Below, piece after piece: positions 47,190 to 57,658 of a stretch of DNA of 64,000 nucleotides; position 1 is the first letter of the stretch; every line of letters begins with the position of its first letter. The stretch is from Thiobaca trueperi. Its GTDB lineage: Bacteria; Pseudomonadota; Gammaproteobacteria; Chromatiales; Chromatiaceae. The notes beneath the pieces were generated by a model. That model worked only from the letters and a program-made list of their open reading frames with translations. It had not been told where the DNA came from and did no database searches. Made by a program: the position numbers and the translations under genes. Location of the stretch: the NCBI RefSeq assembly GCF_004342175.1, contig NZ_SMAO01000002.1, forward strand, positions 551,305 through 615,304, given 5' to 3'.

Positions 47190-48416
47190 ATGCTGGATAA
47201 ACTGATACCCCACTGGCCGCCGCTGCTGGTCAGTCTGGTGCTGCTGCTGCAATCGCTTCTGGTGCCGGGCTGGCTGCCGGGATGGGGCGGGGTGCTCGTG
47301 CTGGGCCTCGTCTGGCCGCTGTCCGTCGCGCTGCGTGGCACATTGCGGACATCCGCCGCCACCGATGCCGCCCCGAACGGGCATGCCCGTCAGGTAAGCC
47401 TCATCGGCCCGAACGCCACCCGGCAGGCTGAACGCGATCTGTGGGAGCTGGTCATCGAAACTGACCAGTTGATCGGGCCGCAGATGAATGAATTGCGCGA
47501 GCTGATCGGTCAGGCGACCGATCTGGTCGGACATGCCGTCGGTGACTTGCAGGGCAGCTTCACGGGTCTGTTATCTGAATCCAGGTCGCAACAGCAACTG
47601 GTGATGCGGCTGGTCGCCAGAAAGGGCGAGACTGACCCCGACGACCATCATGACGTCATTGATGTGAATGCCTTTCTGGAGTCGAACAGTCGGCTGCTGT
47701 CGGAAAATGTTGAGCGTTTGGTCGACATGAGCAAGCACAGCATCCATATTGCGCATCAGGTTGATGACCTCTCGGCGCAGATGGGCGATATTTTTAATCG
47801 CCTGGAAGGCGCCAAGCGGATCGCGCGCCAGACCAACCTGCTGGCGCTCAATGCCGCGATCGAGGCGGCGCGGGCCGGCGAGGTGGGTCGCGGTTTTGCT
47901 GTGGTGGCGCAGGAGGTGCGCAAGCTGTCCCAGGATGCTGCTGAGTTCAACGATCAGATTCGCGGCCAGGTCGAGCAGGCGATGATGGTGTTTGGTGAGA
48001 CCCGCGAAATCGTGGGGCGGATGGCCTCGCAGGACATGAACGCCTCGATCACGGCCAAGGGCGGCATGGACGAGATGATTACTCAGGTGCAGGCGGTCAA
48101 TCGCATGATGTCGGACGGACTCAATGAATTGAATGTGGTGGCCTCACGGCTACAGGGCAATGTCGATGCCGCGATCCGGCTGCTCCAGTTCGAGGACATC
48201 ACCCGTCAGGTGCTGGAACAGGCCAAGCGACGTATCGATTTCATGGATCGTTTCGTTGCCGATCTGCGCCAGATTCCATTGGGTCTGGTGCATACCCCGG
48301 AACAGGTGGATGCGGCCCATGCGCGGCTGTCGCAGCTGCGCGACGAGCTGATCGCGGCGGCCCATCGTCCGGTCACGCAGACATCCATGAGTGAAGGCGA
48401 GATCGAGCTCTTCTGA
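47190..48416 (+). CDS. Short methyl-accepting chemotaxis protein without a sensor domain
   Basis: The 408-residue receptor has only a hydrophobic hairpin at the N-terminus (two helices, about 10-50: [17 protein letters not shown] and [17 protein letters not shown]) and no periplasmic ligand domain. A helical cytoplasmic region contains the tip [20 protein letters not shown] ([15 protein letters not shown] follows) and [16 protein letters not shown]. It ends EGEIELF, resembling the CheD end. The ATG at 47190 with GGAG seven bases upstream is preferred; ATG 47178 and codons overlapping cheD are alternatives. It probably senses membrane state or cytoplasmic signals. Confidence 0.9.
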   Translation: MLDKLIPHWPPLLVSLVLLLQSLLVPGWLPGWGGVLVLGLVWPLSVALRGTLRTSAATDAAPNGHARQVSLIGPNATRQAERDLWELVIETDQLIGPQMNELRELIGQATDLVGHAVGDLQGSFTGLLSESRSQQQLVMRLVARKGETDPDDHHDVIDVNAFLESNSRLLSENVERLVDMSKHSIHIAHQVDDLSAQMGDIFNRLEGAKRIARQTNLLALNAAIEAARAGEVGRGFAVVAQEVRKLSQDAAEFNDQIRGQVEQAMMVFGETREIVGRMASQDMNASITAKGGMDEMITQVQAVNRMMSDGLNELNVVASRLQGNVDAAIRLLQFEDITRQVLEQAKRRIDFMDRFVADLRQIPLGLVHTPEQVDAAHARLSQLRDELIAAAHRPVTQTSMSEGEIELF

Positions 48417-48423
48417 GGTCAGT

Positions 48424-49491
48424 GTGGCAAAACCCATTCGCGTGCTGGTGGTTGATGATTCGGCGCTGGTGCGCCAGATCCTCACCGAGATCCTGGATGC
48501 GGCGTCCGGCATTGAGGTGGTAGGAGCGGCGCAGGATCCCTATATTGCCCGCGAGAAAATCAAGGCGCTGAACCCGGACGTGCTGACCCTGGATGTCGAG
48601 ATGCCGCGCATGGACGGACTCACCTTTCTGCGCAATCTCATGCGGCTGCGACCCATGCCGGTGGTGATGGTTTCCTCGCTCACCGCGCGTGGCGCCGAGG
48701 TGACGCTCCAGGCGCTTGAACTGGGCGCGGTGGATGTGGTCCGCAAGCCCGATCTGGATCTGACGCGCGGTCTCCAGGAGTATGCTGGCGAATTGATCGA
48801 CAAGATCCGCATGGCTGCCGGTGCGCGGGTGCGCACCTTGACCACCCCGCCCGATCCGCCGCCGAGGTTATCCGTGGATGCCGTCATTCCGCAGCGATCC
48901 GTGCAGTCGTTTCGCACCACGGATCGCATCATCGCCATCGGCGCCTCGACCGGTGGCACCGAGGCCATCAAGGAAGTCCTGCTGCGCCTGCCGCCTGATA
49001 CCCCAGGGGTTGTCATCGCCCAGCATATTCCACCGGGTTTCAGCGCCGCCTTCGCCGAGCGGATGAATCGTCAGACCGGGTTAGTCGTCAAGGAAGCGGC
49101 GGATGGCGACCGCGTCATGGCCGGTCATGCCTATATCGCCCCCGGCGACCGCCATCTGCTGCTGGCCCGTGACGGTGCCCGCTATGTCTGCCGACTCAGC
49201 AGCGGCGAGCCGGTCAACCGTCACCGTCCCAGCGTGGATGTGCTTTTTCGTTCGGTGGCGCAGTCGGCGGGCGCCAATGCCAGCGCGGCAATCCTCACCG
49301 GCATGGGCGCGGATGGCGCGCAGGGTCTGAAGGAATTGCGCGACCTTGGCGTGCACACCGTCGCCCAGGACGAGGCGACCAGCGTGGTCTGGGGCATGCC
49401 GGGCGAGGCGGTCAAGCGCGGTGGCGCGGTGGAGATTCTGCCGGTGCAGGAGATCGCCGCCGCTTTGCTCAGGGGCGTGACGGGAAGGTAG
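48424..49491 (+). CDS. cheB: Chemotaxis response regulator methylesterase CheB
   Basis: CheB demethylates receptors when phosphorylated by CheA. From the GTG at 48424 (TGAGGT upstream) it has 355 residues. The REC domain has [16 protein letters not shown] and Asp57 ([13 protein letters not shown]). The catalytic domain has Ser near 174 ([12 protein letters not shown]), His in [11 protein letters not shown] and Asp in [12 protein letters not shown]. The TAG stop belongs to a dispersed palindrome. The linker is short and no extra docking domain is seen. Confidence 0.97.
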   Translation: MAKPIRVLVVDDSALVRQILTEILDAASGIEVVGAAQDPYIAREKIKALNPDVLTLDVEMPRMDGLTFLRNLMRLRPMPVVMVSSLTARGAEVTLQALELGAVDVVRKPDLDLTRGLQEYAGELIDKIRMAAGARVRTLTTPPDPPPRLSVDAVIPQRSVQSFRTTDRIIAIGASTGGTEAIKEVLLRLPPDTPGVVIAQHIPPGFSAAFAERMNRQTGLVVKEAADGDRVMAGHAYIAPGDRHLLLARDGARYVCRLSSGEPVNRHRPSVDVLFRSVAQSAGANASAAILTGMGADGAQGLKELRDLGVHTVAQDEATSVVWGMPGEAVKRGGAVEILPVQEIAAALLRGVTGR

Positions 49492-49510
49492 GGGCGAATT
49501 CATTCGCCCC
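49491..49510. repeat. Palindrome GGGGCGAATTCATTCGCCCC, copy 2, after cheB
   Basis: This is the exact copy of 20499-20518, again beginning at a TAG stop codon and followed by CCGGCAG. It closes the che cluster and may stabilise or end the transcript. Confidence 0.8.
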
Positions 49511-49640
49511 GGCAGCTCGTTGTCGTCGTTGTTGATTCGGATCCTTGTCGATGCTGACAACGCTCGGACAATAAAACCATGCGGTGCGGGAGAATCCTGA
49601 CCGCCATGATGATCACATCGATTACGACAACGACGCAAAA
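49510..49640. repeat. Decayed copy of the MITE-like palindromic element
   Basis: The left arm CTCGTTGTCGTCGTTGTTGA with GGATCC, and the right arm CATCGATTACGACAACGACG (49617-49636), match the core of the family at 4157, 13633 and 37041, but the spacer is longer and altered. It is probably an old or rearranged copy. The remainder of 49492-49726 shows no gene. Confidence 0.6.
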
Positions 49641-49726
49641 GGTATCCCAGGCGGGACGGGGCATTCACTCCGTCCGGCTGACGACTGACGAATTCAAAAC
49701 TGCCAACTCCTAAAGAGAAATTCTGC

Positions 49727-50032
49727 ATGAGCATCACACGTCGTATCGACGAACAGAAATCCCAGGTGACCATTGCAATCGAAGGTCGCTTCGATTTTGC
49801 ACAGCACAAGGCATTCCGCGATGCCTATCGGGATATCGATCCCAAGGCCATGACCTTTGTTATCGACCTGTTCGATTCATCCTACCTGGACAGCTCGGCA
49901 CTGGGTATGCTGCTGCTGCTGCGCGAATATGCAGGCAGTGAGAAGGCGCAGGTCAGGATCATCGGTTCTGGCGAAGACGTGCGGCGCGTGCTCAAGATCG
50001 CCAATTTTGAAAAACTCTTTATTCTGGATTGA
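49727..50032 (+). CDS. STAS-domain anti-sigma factor antagonist (HsbA/SpoIIAA-like)
   Basis: The 101-residue STAS protein starts MSITRRIDEQKSQVTIAIEG. The phospho-acceptor Ser lies in YLDSSALGMLLLLREYA (near residue 57), and IANFEKLFILD closes the domain. In partner switching it would be phosphorylated by an RsbW-type kinase and dephosphorylated by the PP2C phosphatase encoded immediately downstream (11 bases). The family relative HsbA in Pseudomonas controls motility and c-di-GMP output. Confidence 0.92.
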   Translation: MSITRRIDEQKSQVTIAIEGRFDFAQHKAFRDAYRDIDPKAMTFVIDLFDSSYLDSSALGMLLLLREYAGSEKAQVRIIGSGEDVRRVLKIANFEKLFILD

Positions 50033-50043
50033 AGGCAATTCTG

Positions 50044-51279
50044 ATGGAGCCTCTGACATCTTCCACCCATGGCGTATCCGCGCCGGGAAAGGAACAGGAG
50101 GCGCGCGGCATCGCATTGGTCGTCGATGACGAGCCAGCCAACTGCCGGCTGCTGAGTCTGATGCTGAACAAGGAGGGGTTTCGCACCCTGGAGGCGCACA
50201 GCGGAGAAGAGGCGCTGACCTGCTTTGCCGCCGAGCGGCCAGATATCGTGTTCATGGATGTCATGCTGCCCGGCATCGATGGCCTGGAGGCCACGCGCCG
50301 CATCAAGGACATGGCGGGAATGGACTTTGTGCCGGTGATCTTTCTGACCGCCCTGAGCGACGATCAGTCGCTCCTGCACTGCATCGAGGCCGGCGGCGAC
50401 GACTTTCTCTCCAAACCCTTCAATTTCACGATCCTGAAGGCGCGCGTCCTGGCGATGGAGCGGGTGCGCAATCTTCAGCGCACCATCGCCGCCAAGCAGC
50501 AGATGCTCTCGGCGCTGCTGGAGCAGGATCGCGAGGAACAGTTGCTGGCGGAGCGGGTTTTGAGCCGTGCCGTGACGAGTCGCAACGTGGCGTTCGACAA
50601 GATCGGCGTCATCCAGCTTTCGGCGGCCATTTTCAACGGCGATCTGGTGCTGACTCAGCGTCTCCCGGATGGCGGTCTGCGTCTGCTGGTCGGTGATTTC
50701 ACCGGTCATGGACTGGCCGCCGCCATGGCGGCCCTGCCGGTCGCCGATACCTTTCACGCCATGACCCTCAAAGGCATCAGGGATGAACAGGTGCTGTGCG
50801 AAATCAACCGCAAGCTTTACCAAATGCTGCCGGCCGACCGCTTCATGGGCGTCTGTCTGATGACCATTTCGGGGCAGGGCGACACCCTGTGCTGGTGGAA
50901 CGGCGGCATGCCCAGCGCCTGGCTGCGCACCGCCGGGGGACTGCGCGAGCTCCCGTCCCATGCCCTGCCGCTCGGCATTCTGCCCGAGCTGTCTCCGCAG
51001 GAGTATCCGCAATGCGTGGCGTTGCATTGGGGTGACGGTCTGCTGGTGATGAGCGATGGCTTCCTGGAGGCCCGCAATGAGTCAGGGCAGATGTTCAGCC
51101 ATGCCGGATTCGATCTGATTCTGAACGAGTGGAGGCATGGCAGCCCCGTGTTGCCGGCGTTCGGCGCGGCGCTCGACCGGCATTGTGCCGCGACCGAGCA
51201 GGCGGACGATATCGCGGTGGCAGAAATCTTGCTGGATTCCGCTTTGTTTGCCAGTGCGCCGGACGATGGGGAGCGCTGA
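50044..51279 (+). CDS. Response regulator with PP2C (SpoIIE/RsbU-type) phosphatase domain
   Basis: The 411 residues have a REC domain (about 22-150) with ALVVDDEPANCRLL and Asp72 (VFMDVMLPGIDGLEA). A coiled linker follows, then a PP2C domain (about 190-405) with LLVGDFTGHGLAAAMAAL, VCLMTISGQG, LLVMSDGFLEA and EQADDIAV, the metal-binding acids. It resembles HsbR of Pseudomonas but lacks the C-terminal HATPase kinase part. The ATG at 50044 has GAAGG upstream; a TTG at 50029 overlaps the STAS gene end. Predicted job: dephosphorylate the adjacent STAS protein when phosphorylated. Confidence 0.93.
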   Translation: MEPLTSSTHGVSAPGKEQEARGIALVVDDEPANCRLLSLMLNKEGFRTLEAHSGEEALTCFAAERPDIVFMDVMLPGIDGLEATRRIKDMAGMDFVPVIFLTALSDDQSLLHCIEAGGDDFLSKPFNFTILKARVLAMERVRNLQRTIAAKQQMLSALLEQDREEQLLAERVLSRAVTSRNVAFDKIGVIQLSAAIFNGDLVLTQRLPDGGLRLLVGDFTGHGLAAAMAALPVADTFHAMTLKGIRDEQVLCEINRKLYQMLPADRFMGVCLMTISGQGDTLCWWNGGMPSAWLRTAGGLRELPSHALPLGILPELSPQEYPQCVALHWGDGLLVMSDGFLEARNESGQMFSHAGFDLILNEWRHGSPVLPAFGAALDRHCAATEQADDIAVAEILLDSALFASAPDDGER

Positions 51280-51314
51280 CATCCTGTCGGCCTGCTGGAC
51301 CGGACGACAGCCTG

Positions 51315-51740
51315 CTATTGAATGAGGAAGCCGGTGAAATAGATCGCGCTGATCGCAGGCGCTCCCGCTTGCTGGGTCATGGTCTCGCGCAGCTTTGCGA
51401 GTAACTCGGTTCGCAATTGTTCGCGCGCCTCTTTTGACGCCAATTGATCGGCGGCGCGACCGCCGATCAGGGTGATCATGCGATCACGGATGAGCGGCAT
51501 GTGGAGCGCGACCAGTTCCGCGTCGTGAGCGGTTTCAATGAAAAACTGGATATCGGCCTTCAGGTATTGCGCCCGGCGCTGGCTGGCCAGATTGACCACC
51601 AGCGGCGGTTCCAGTTTCACGTAACCGGGATAAGTCCCTGCCGCCTTTTCGCCACCGCCGCTACTCGCCAGACCCAGTGTTGGGGTCAGGCAAAGCAGCA
51701 GGGCCGCGAGATAAATGGATCGATAGTCGGTGCATCGCAT
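51315..51740 (-). CDS. FliL-like protein with signal peptide
   Basis: The 141-residue protein starts with a hydrophobic segment (YRSIYLAALLLCLTPTLGLA, cleavage likely before SSGGGEK). It continues with the FliL core YVKLEPPLVVNLA, YLKADIQFFIETAHD, MPLIRDRMITLIGGR and the ending AISAIYFTGFLIQ. Classical FliL has a non-cleaved membrane anchor and lies among flagellar motor genes; none are in this window. It stands alone in opposite orientation to its neighbours and 85 bases from the Hpt gene. It may be a periplasmic stator-ring accessory or a non-flagellar paralogue. Confidence 0.85.
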   Translation of the reverse strand: MRCTDYRSIYLAALLLCLTPTLGLASSGGGEKAAGTYPGYVKLEPPLVVNLASQRRAQYLKADIQFFIETAHDAELVALHMPLIRDRMITLIGGRAADQLASKEAREQLRTELLAKLRETMTQQAGAPAISAIYFTGFLIQ

Positions 51741-51825
51741 ATCAGTGATCTGTCCGTCGGTTGATGAAGGAAAGGCGCATCACAGCGTGTCGGGCGCAAT
51801 CATGACACAGGCCGCTGGCGCCGTA

Positions 51826-52185
51826 TCAGTCGCACGTCTCGCGCAGGCGTTGGGCCTGTGCCGCGACGTCGTCGAAGCCCGCCGCACAGCGGAGGGGATC
51901 GCCGAGACGCGCGGCGCGTTCCAGCGCATCCATGGCGGCGTCCAGGGCCGGGACGCCGCAATAGCGGGTGGCGCCACGGATCTGGTGGGCGTATTCGGCC
52001 AGACCGGGCCAGTCGGACTCCGCCAGACAGGCCCGCAGGTCCTCGATCTCAGCGGGAAGTCCCGCCAGCAGCGTTTGCAGCAGTTCCGCCGCCAGCGCGG
52101 CATCGCCCCCGGCACTGGCGAGCGCGGCGGCGTGATCGCGTGTCTGGAGCGCGTCGAATCCCGGGAGCCTGGCTGTTGTGTTCAT
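51826..52185 (-). CDS. Histidine phosphotransfer (Hpt) domain protein
   Basis: This single-domain Hpt protein has 119 residues. The phospho-His is in GLAEYAHQIRGATRYCGVPAL (near residue 67), embedded in the usual four-helix pattern (LAAELLQTLLAGLPAEIEDL before it, LDAAMDALERAARLG after). The ATG has AGGGA ten bases upstream. Being next to a STAS/PP2C pair and a diguanylate cyclase, it is a candidate equivalent of Pseudomonas HptB, delivering phosphate to the REC domain of the phosphatase (inference). Confidence 0.88.
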   Translation of the reverse strand: MNTTARLPGFDALQTRDHAAALASAGGDAALAAELLQTLLAGLPAEIEDLRACLAESDWPGLAEYAHQIRGATRYCGVPALDAAMDALERAARLGDPLRCAAGFDDVAAQAQRLRETCD

Positions 52186-52285
52186 CAGTTGCTTTTCCCT
52201 GTGGGCAGGATGGAAACTTTACCTGCATCCAGGCGCGCAAGTCCATCCATCAAGCCGGCGTCATCCATCCTCATCAGGAACCCTT

Positions 52286-53581
52286 ATGCAGAGGTCATCG
52301 CCGCCCGGTCACGCACGGAAAGTTGAGAGGCGGGCTGGCGCCCCGGCGCCGGATGAGCGACTTGCCGATAGCCTGGAAGGCGATTTGCCGTCCCTTATCC
52401 GTGCCGAGCGGATCGGTTTGGTGTTCCGCAATACGAGATCCGCTCTGCTCGGCAATCTGCTCGTCGCTTTCCTCGGTCTGGTGATCCTTTGGCCCCATGT
52501 GGCACCGGCCATTTCGCTCGTCTGGATCCTGGGGTTGCTGACGATTCTGACGATTCGCTGGCGGATCAAGCGCGCCTATGTCCGACAGACGGGCGACCAT
52601 CGGGTGTCGATGGATGTCTGGGGACGGCGTCTGTTCGTCGTTTTGATCCTCAACGGTTTCTGGTGGGGCGGCTTCAGCCTCCTGTTGCTGGTCCACGCCG
52701 ATGCGTCCCAGATCGGATTCGTGTCTTTCATCGTTGGCGGGATGATGTCGGCGGCGGTCGCGACGCTCGGCCCTTTGCGTTCCGTCTATCTGGGCTTCAC
52801 CTTGCCCATGATCGCCTGTCTGTTCGGCGGGCTGATCTGGCGAGGCGGGCATGAGTCCTGGTTCATGGTCAGTTTCGCAGCCGCCTTCGAGATCACCATG
52901 ATCGCCACGGTCTGGCAGATCAGCGGGATCGTGAGCCGCAATATCGAGCTGCGACTTCAGAACGAGGGGCTGGTTCGCTCACTGACCCGGATCAACGCCG
53001 AACTTGCGCACGAGATTGAGGAGCGCAGGGATGCCGAAGCGCGCAGCGCCTTTCTGGCCACGCATGACGCCCTGACGGGGCTTCCCAATCGGCGCATGCA
53101 GGAGGATCGCTTTGTCCAGGCACTGGGCCATGTCGCGCGCGGCGGCGGTCTGGTTGCCATCCTCTTCATCGATCTCGACCGCTTCAAGCAGGTCAACGAT
53201 ACCCTGGGCCATGCGGCGGGTGACAGTCTGCTGCGCGTGCTCGCCGGACGACTGCGCGACGCTTTGCGGTCAGGCGACTCGGTCTGTCGGCAGGGAGGGG
53301 ATGAATTCCTCGTGCTGCTGGTCGATATCGCCGACCGGCACGAGATCGCGGCGGTGGCGCAGCGCATCATTCAGTCGTTGCGCGACCCCGTCGAACTCGC
53401 AGGCGAACAGATCCAGGTCGGGTGCAGTATCGGCATCAGCCTCTATCCAGACGACGGCGACGATTTCGAGCTGCTGGTCAGCCGCGCTGATCAGGCGCTG
53501 TATCGGGTCAAACACCAGGGAAGAGACAGTTATCGGTTCTTCGTGGCTGATCGGCGTCAGCGTGACGGCGAGCGGTCTTGA
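52286..53581 (+). CDS. Membrane-anchored diguanylate cyclase
   Basis: The 431-residue protein has an N-terminal membrane sensor region (about 50-225) with at least five hydrophobic helices (LLGNLLVAFLGLVILWP, AISLVWILGLLTILTI, LFVVLILNGFWWGGFSLLLL and further ones). A coiled coil follows, and then a GGDEF domain starting ATHDALTGLPNRRM. The active site is QGGDEFLVLL, and an RSGD I-site lies five residues before it, so it should make c-di-GMP with product inhibition. The start ATG with AGGAA upstream is preferred over a longer frame to 52178. It is the last gene before eno. Confidence 0.93.
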   Translation: MQRSSPPGHARKVERRAGAPAPDERLADSLEGDLPSLIRAERIGLVFRNTRSALLGNLLVAFLGLVILWPHVAPAISLVWILGLLTILTIRWRIKRAYVRQTGDHRVSMDVWGRRLFVVLILNGFWWGGFSLLLLVHADASQIGFVSFIVGGMMSAAVATLGPLRSVYLGFTLPMIACLFGGLIWRGGHESWFMVSFAAAFEITMIATVWQISGIVSRNIELRLQNEGLVRSLTRINAELAHEIEERRDAEARSAFLATHDALTGLPNRRMQEDRFVQALGHVARGGGLVAILFIDLDRFKQVNDTLGHAAGDSLLRVLAGRLRDALRSGDSVCRQGGDEFLVLLVDIADRHEIAAVAQRIIQSLRDPVELAGEQIQVGCSIGISLYPDDGDDFELLVSRADQALYRVKHQGRDSYRFFVADRRQRDGERS

Positions 53582-53629
53582 GGCGATGGATGCCCGCACA
53601 ACGGGTATACTGTCGCGCGCGGTTTGCAA

Positions 53630-53666
53630 CACCCCATGTCTCATTCTTTGGTGAATGGGAGGGGTG
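53630..53666. promoter_or_regulatory. Hairpin in the eno upstream region
   Basis: CACCCC and CATTC on the left pair with GAATG and GGGGTG on the right, around a TTTGGT loop, about 47 bases before the eno ATG. A TATACT hexamer lies upstream (53606-53611) and could be the eno -10, which would put the hairpin in the eno leader. Alternatively it closes the preceding cyclase transcript. No U-run follows. Confidence 0.4.
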
Positions 53667-53679
53667 AGGCGAACACTGA

Positions 53680-54990
<1,311 letters not shown>

Positions 54991-55051
54991 TGGCATGCTG
55001 CTCCGGGTCTGGTCGTTCTGGCCCGGACTGCCACGGCTGACAGGTCTCGAC

Positions 55052-55345
55052 ATGCGCTGGCTGATTCCCGTGCTGATCCTCTTTCTGGCGGCGCTCCAGT
55101 ACCGGCTGTGGGTCGGCGAGGGGAGCCTCGCCGATCTCCACGGCCTGAAAATGGAGATCGCCCATCAGGAGGCGGAGGTCGCGCGTCTGCGTGCACGTAA
55201 TCAGGAGCTTCAGGCGGAAGTGCTGGATCTGGGGTCAGGTGTGGAGGCCATCGAGGAACGGGCGCGGAGCGAGCTTGGCATGCTCAAGCCCGGCGAGATC
55301 TTCATTCAGGTCATCGAACGTCGCCCGCCGGAGGCCGCGCCATGA
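55052..55345 (+). CDS. ftsB: Cell division protein FtsB
   Basis: FtsB is a small bitopic division protein that forms a complex with FtsL and FtsQ. The 97 residues begin MRWLIPVLILFLAALQYRLW (membrane helix), followed by a coiled coil (LHGLKMEIAHQEAEVARLRA with RNQELQAEV) and the conserved AIEERARSELGMLKPGEIF segment. The open frame extends upstream, but the ATG at 55052 gives the family length. It lies 61 bases after eno and overlaps ispD by four bases. Confidence 0.95.
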   Translation: MRWLIPVLILFLAALQYRLWVGEGSLADLHGLKMEIAHQEAEVARLRARNQELQAEVLDLGSGVEAIEERARSELGMLKPGEIFIQVIERRPPEAAP

Positions 55346-56055
55346 ACACCCCGTCAGCCTTCTGGGCGGTGCTGCCCGCCGCCGGGGTCGGGCGGCGCAT
55401 GGGCGGTGTCATTCCCAAGCAGTATCTGGATCTGGCCGGTCAGACCGTCATCGATCATACCCTGGGTCTGTTCATCGCCGATGAGCGCATCCAGGGCGTG
55501 GCGGTGGCGCTCGGGCCGGAGGATGCCTACTGGGGCGAGACCCGTTACGCCGCGCATCCCAAGGTCATCCGCGCCCCCGGCGGTGCGGAACGCTGTCATT
55601 CGGTGCTGAATGCGCTGGCGGCGCTCGACGGGCTAGCCAGGGACGATGACTGGGTGCTGGTGCACGATGCCGCGCGGCCCTGTCTGCGGCGCGCCGATCT
55701 CGACCGGCTGATCGAGTCGCTGGCCGGGGATGCGGTTGGCGGTCTGCTCGGGATTCCGGTGCGCGACACCATGAAGCGCGAGGACGGCGCCGGGTGCATC
55801 GCCAGGACCGTTGATCGCGCCTCGCTCTGGCACGCCTACACACCGCAGATGTTCCGGCTCGGACTGCTGCGCCGGGCGCTGCGCGAGGCGCTGGAGGTGA
55901 ATGATCTGGTCACTGACGACGCCTCGGCCATCGAGCGTCTGGGTCTGGCTCCGCGTCTGATCGAAGGGCATGCGGACAACATCAAAATCACCCGGGCCGA
56001 GGATCTCCCTCTGGCCCATTTTTATTTGCAACAGCAGGGGCGGGTTCATGTCTAA
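55342..56055 (+). CDS. ispD: 2-C-methyl-D-erythritol 4-phosphate cytidylyltransferase
   Basis: IspD makes CDP-methylerythritol in the MEP isoprenoid pathway, needed for quinones and, if this is a phototroph, carotenoids and bacteriochlorophyll. The 237 residues begin with the CTP-binding loop [20 protein letters not shown], followed by [32 protein letters not shown] and [11 protein letters not shown]. The length is normal. The start overlaps ftsB (ATGA) and it precedes ispF by 23 bases. Confidence 0.97.
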   Translation: MNTPSAFWAVLPAAGVGRRMGGVIPKQYLDLAGQTVIDHTLGLFIADERIQGVAVALGPEDAYWGETRYAAHPKVIRAPGGAERCHSVLNALAALDGLARDDDWVLVHDAARPCLRRADLDRLIESLAGDAVGGLLGIPVRDTMKREDGAGCIARTVDRASLWHAYTPQMFRLGLLRRALREALEVNDLVTDDASAIERLGLAPRLIEGHADNIKITRAEDLPLAHFYLQQQGRVHV

Positions 56056-56078
56056 TTCGCCTTTCTGGAGATGGATTC

Positions 56079-56558
56079 ATGCTGATCGGTCAGGGCTTCG
56101 ATGCCCATCGTTTTGCGCCGGATCGCCGGCTGGTGCTGGGTGGGGTGGAGATCCCCCATGAGCAGGGCATGCTCGCCCATTCGGATGGCGACGTGCTCAT
56201 CCATGCACTCTGCGACGCGCTGCTGGGCGCGGCGGGTCTGGGCGACATCGGACGTCATTTCCCCGATACGGATGCCGCTTATGAAGGCATCGACAGCCGC
56301 ATTCTGCTGCGCCGGGTGATGGAAAGCCTGAGCGAGCGCGGGCTGTCGGTGCATAACGCCGACATGACGCTGATTGCGCAGCGTCCCAGGCTCGCGCCCT
56401 ACATCCCGGCGATGCGCGAGGTGCTGGCAGCCGATCTCGGCTGCGACCCGGCGCGGGTCAACGTCAAGGCCACCACCATGGAACAGATGGGCTTCACCGG
56501 TCGCGGTGAGGGGATCGCCGCCTCCGCCGTGGTTCTGCTGACCGGGGCGGGCGCTTGA
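56079..56558 (+). CDS. ispF: 2-C-methyl-D-erythritol 2,4-cyclodiphosphate synthase
   Basis: IspF cyclises CDP-ME 2-phosphate. The 159 residues begin [20 protein letters not shown], with the zinc-binding Asp8 and His10. The third ligand is His in [20 protein letters not shown], followed by [11 protein letters not shown] and the C-terminal [19 protein letters not shown]. The length matches E. coli (159). Its stop overlaps the truD start. Confidence 0.98.
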   Translation: MLIGQGFDAHRFAPDRRLVLGGVEIPHEQGMLAHSDGDVLIHALCDALLGAAGLGDIGRHFPDTDAAYEGIDSRILLRRVMESLSERGLSVHNADMTLIAQRPRLAPYIPAMREVLAADLGCDPARVNVKATTMEQMGFTGRGEGIAASAVVLLTGAGA

Positions 56559-57622
56559 CTCAGGCGATAAACCCGCTCATGCCAGACTGGACGAGCTGTC
56601 AGGATCTGCCACGCGCCCACGGCGGCCCCCTGGGGCGCGGTCGTCTGCGCTCAGAGCCCGCCGATTTCCAGGTCGAGGAACAGTTGGGCTTTGCCCCGGA
56701 TGACGAGGGCGATCATCTGCTGCTGTGGGTGCGCAAGACCGACGCCAACACCGAATGGACCGCCCGCCGGCTGGCATCACTGGCCGGCGCGCCGGTTTCC
56801 ACTGTCGGTTATGCCGGTCTCAAGGATCGGCATGCCGTCACGACACAGTGGTTTTCGGTGCCGCGACCGCGCAGCGATCTGCCTGACTGGTCATCACTGG
56901 CGGCGGACGGCATTGAGGTGCTGGAGGTTCACCCGCATCGTCGCAAGCTCCGCCGGGGCGCATTGACCGGAAACCGCTTTCGGATTTGGGTGCGCGAGGT
57001 CGATCTGTCCCCCACCGAGCTTGTCGCACGACTTGAATCGATCCGCGCGCGGGGCGTGCCCAATTATTTTGGCGAACAGCGTTTCGGTCATGCCGACGGC
57101 AATCTGGTGCGCGCTCAGGCGCTCTTTGCCGGCACCGCCGGGCGCGTGCCGCGTCATCAGCGCGGTCTCTGGCTGTCCGCCGCGCGCTCCCAGATCTTCA
57201 ACGAGGTGCTGGCCGAACGGGTGCGGCGTGACGACTGGGACCAGCCCCAGCCCGGCGACTGTCTGCAACTCGATGGCTGCCAGTCTCATTTCAGCGTCGA
57301 GCAGATCGATGAGTCCTTGCGCGAGCGTGGCGTGCGCTTCGATCTGCATCCCACCGGCCCCTTGTGGGGTGCTGGCGCGCCGCCGACGCGCGGGGCGATC
57401 CAGACGCTCGAAGACCAGGTTGCGGCCCGTTTTCCGGGCTGGCCTGAAGGGTTTGCCGCCTTTGGTCTGGAGCAGGAGCGCCGTGCACTGCGCCTGCCGG
57501 TCAGGGATCTGACGGCACAGACGAACGGCGACTGGCTTGAGCTGGGTTTTGAGCTGCCGGCAGGATCCTATGCGACAGTCGTGTTGCGCGAGTTGATCGA
57601 CTGGGAGAGTACCCAAAATTGA
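56555..57622 (+). CDS. truD: tRNA pseudouridine(13) synthase TruD
   Basis: TruD modifies U13 of tRNA-Glu. The 355 residues contain [14 protein letters not shown], the catalytic Asp in [18 protein letters not shown] (near residue 90), [27 protein letters not shown] and the final [13 protein letters not shown]. The TTG at 56555 overlaps the ispF stop and has GGGGCGG upstream. An ATG at 56579 would shorten the protein by eight residues and lacks an SD, so the TTG is my choice with moderate certainty. surE, often next, is not here. Confidence 0.95.
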   Translation: MTQAINPLMPDWTSCQDLPRAHGGPLGRGRLRSEPADFQVEEQLGFAPDDEGDHLLLWVRKTDANTEWTARRLASLAGAPVSTVGYAGLKDRHAVTTQWFSVPRPRSDLPDWSSLAADGIEVLEVHPHRRKLRRGALTGNRFRIWVREVDLSPTELVARLESIRARGVPNYFGEQRFGHADGNLVRAQALFAGTAGRVPRHQRGLWLSAARSQIFNEVLAERVRRDDWDQPQPGDCLQLDGCQSHFSVEQIDESLRERGVRFDLHPTGPLWGAGAPPTRGAIQTLEDQVAARFPGWPEGFAAFGLEQERRALRLPVRDLTAQTNGDWLELGFELPAGSYATVVLRELIDWESTQN

Positions 57623-57658
57623 TCCTGCCTGATCGTAAAGCGCAATAAGGAGCATGCA

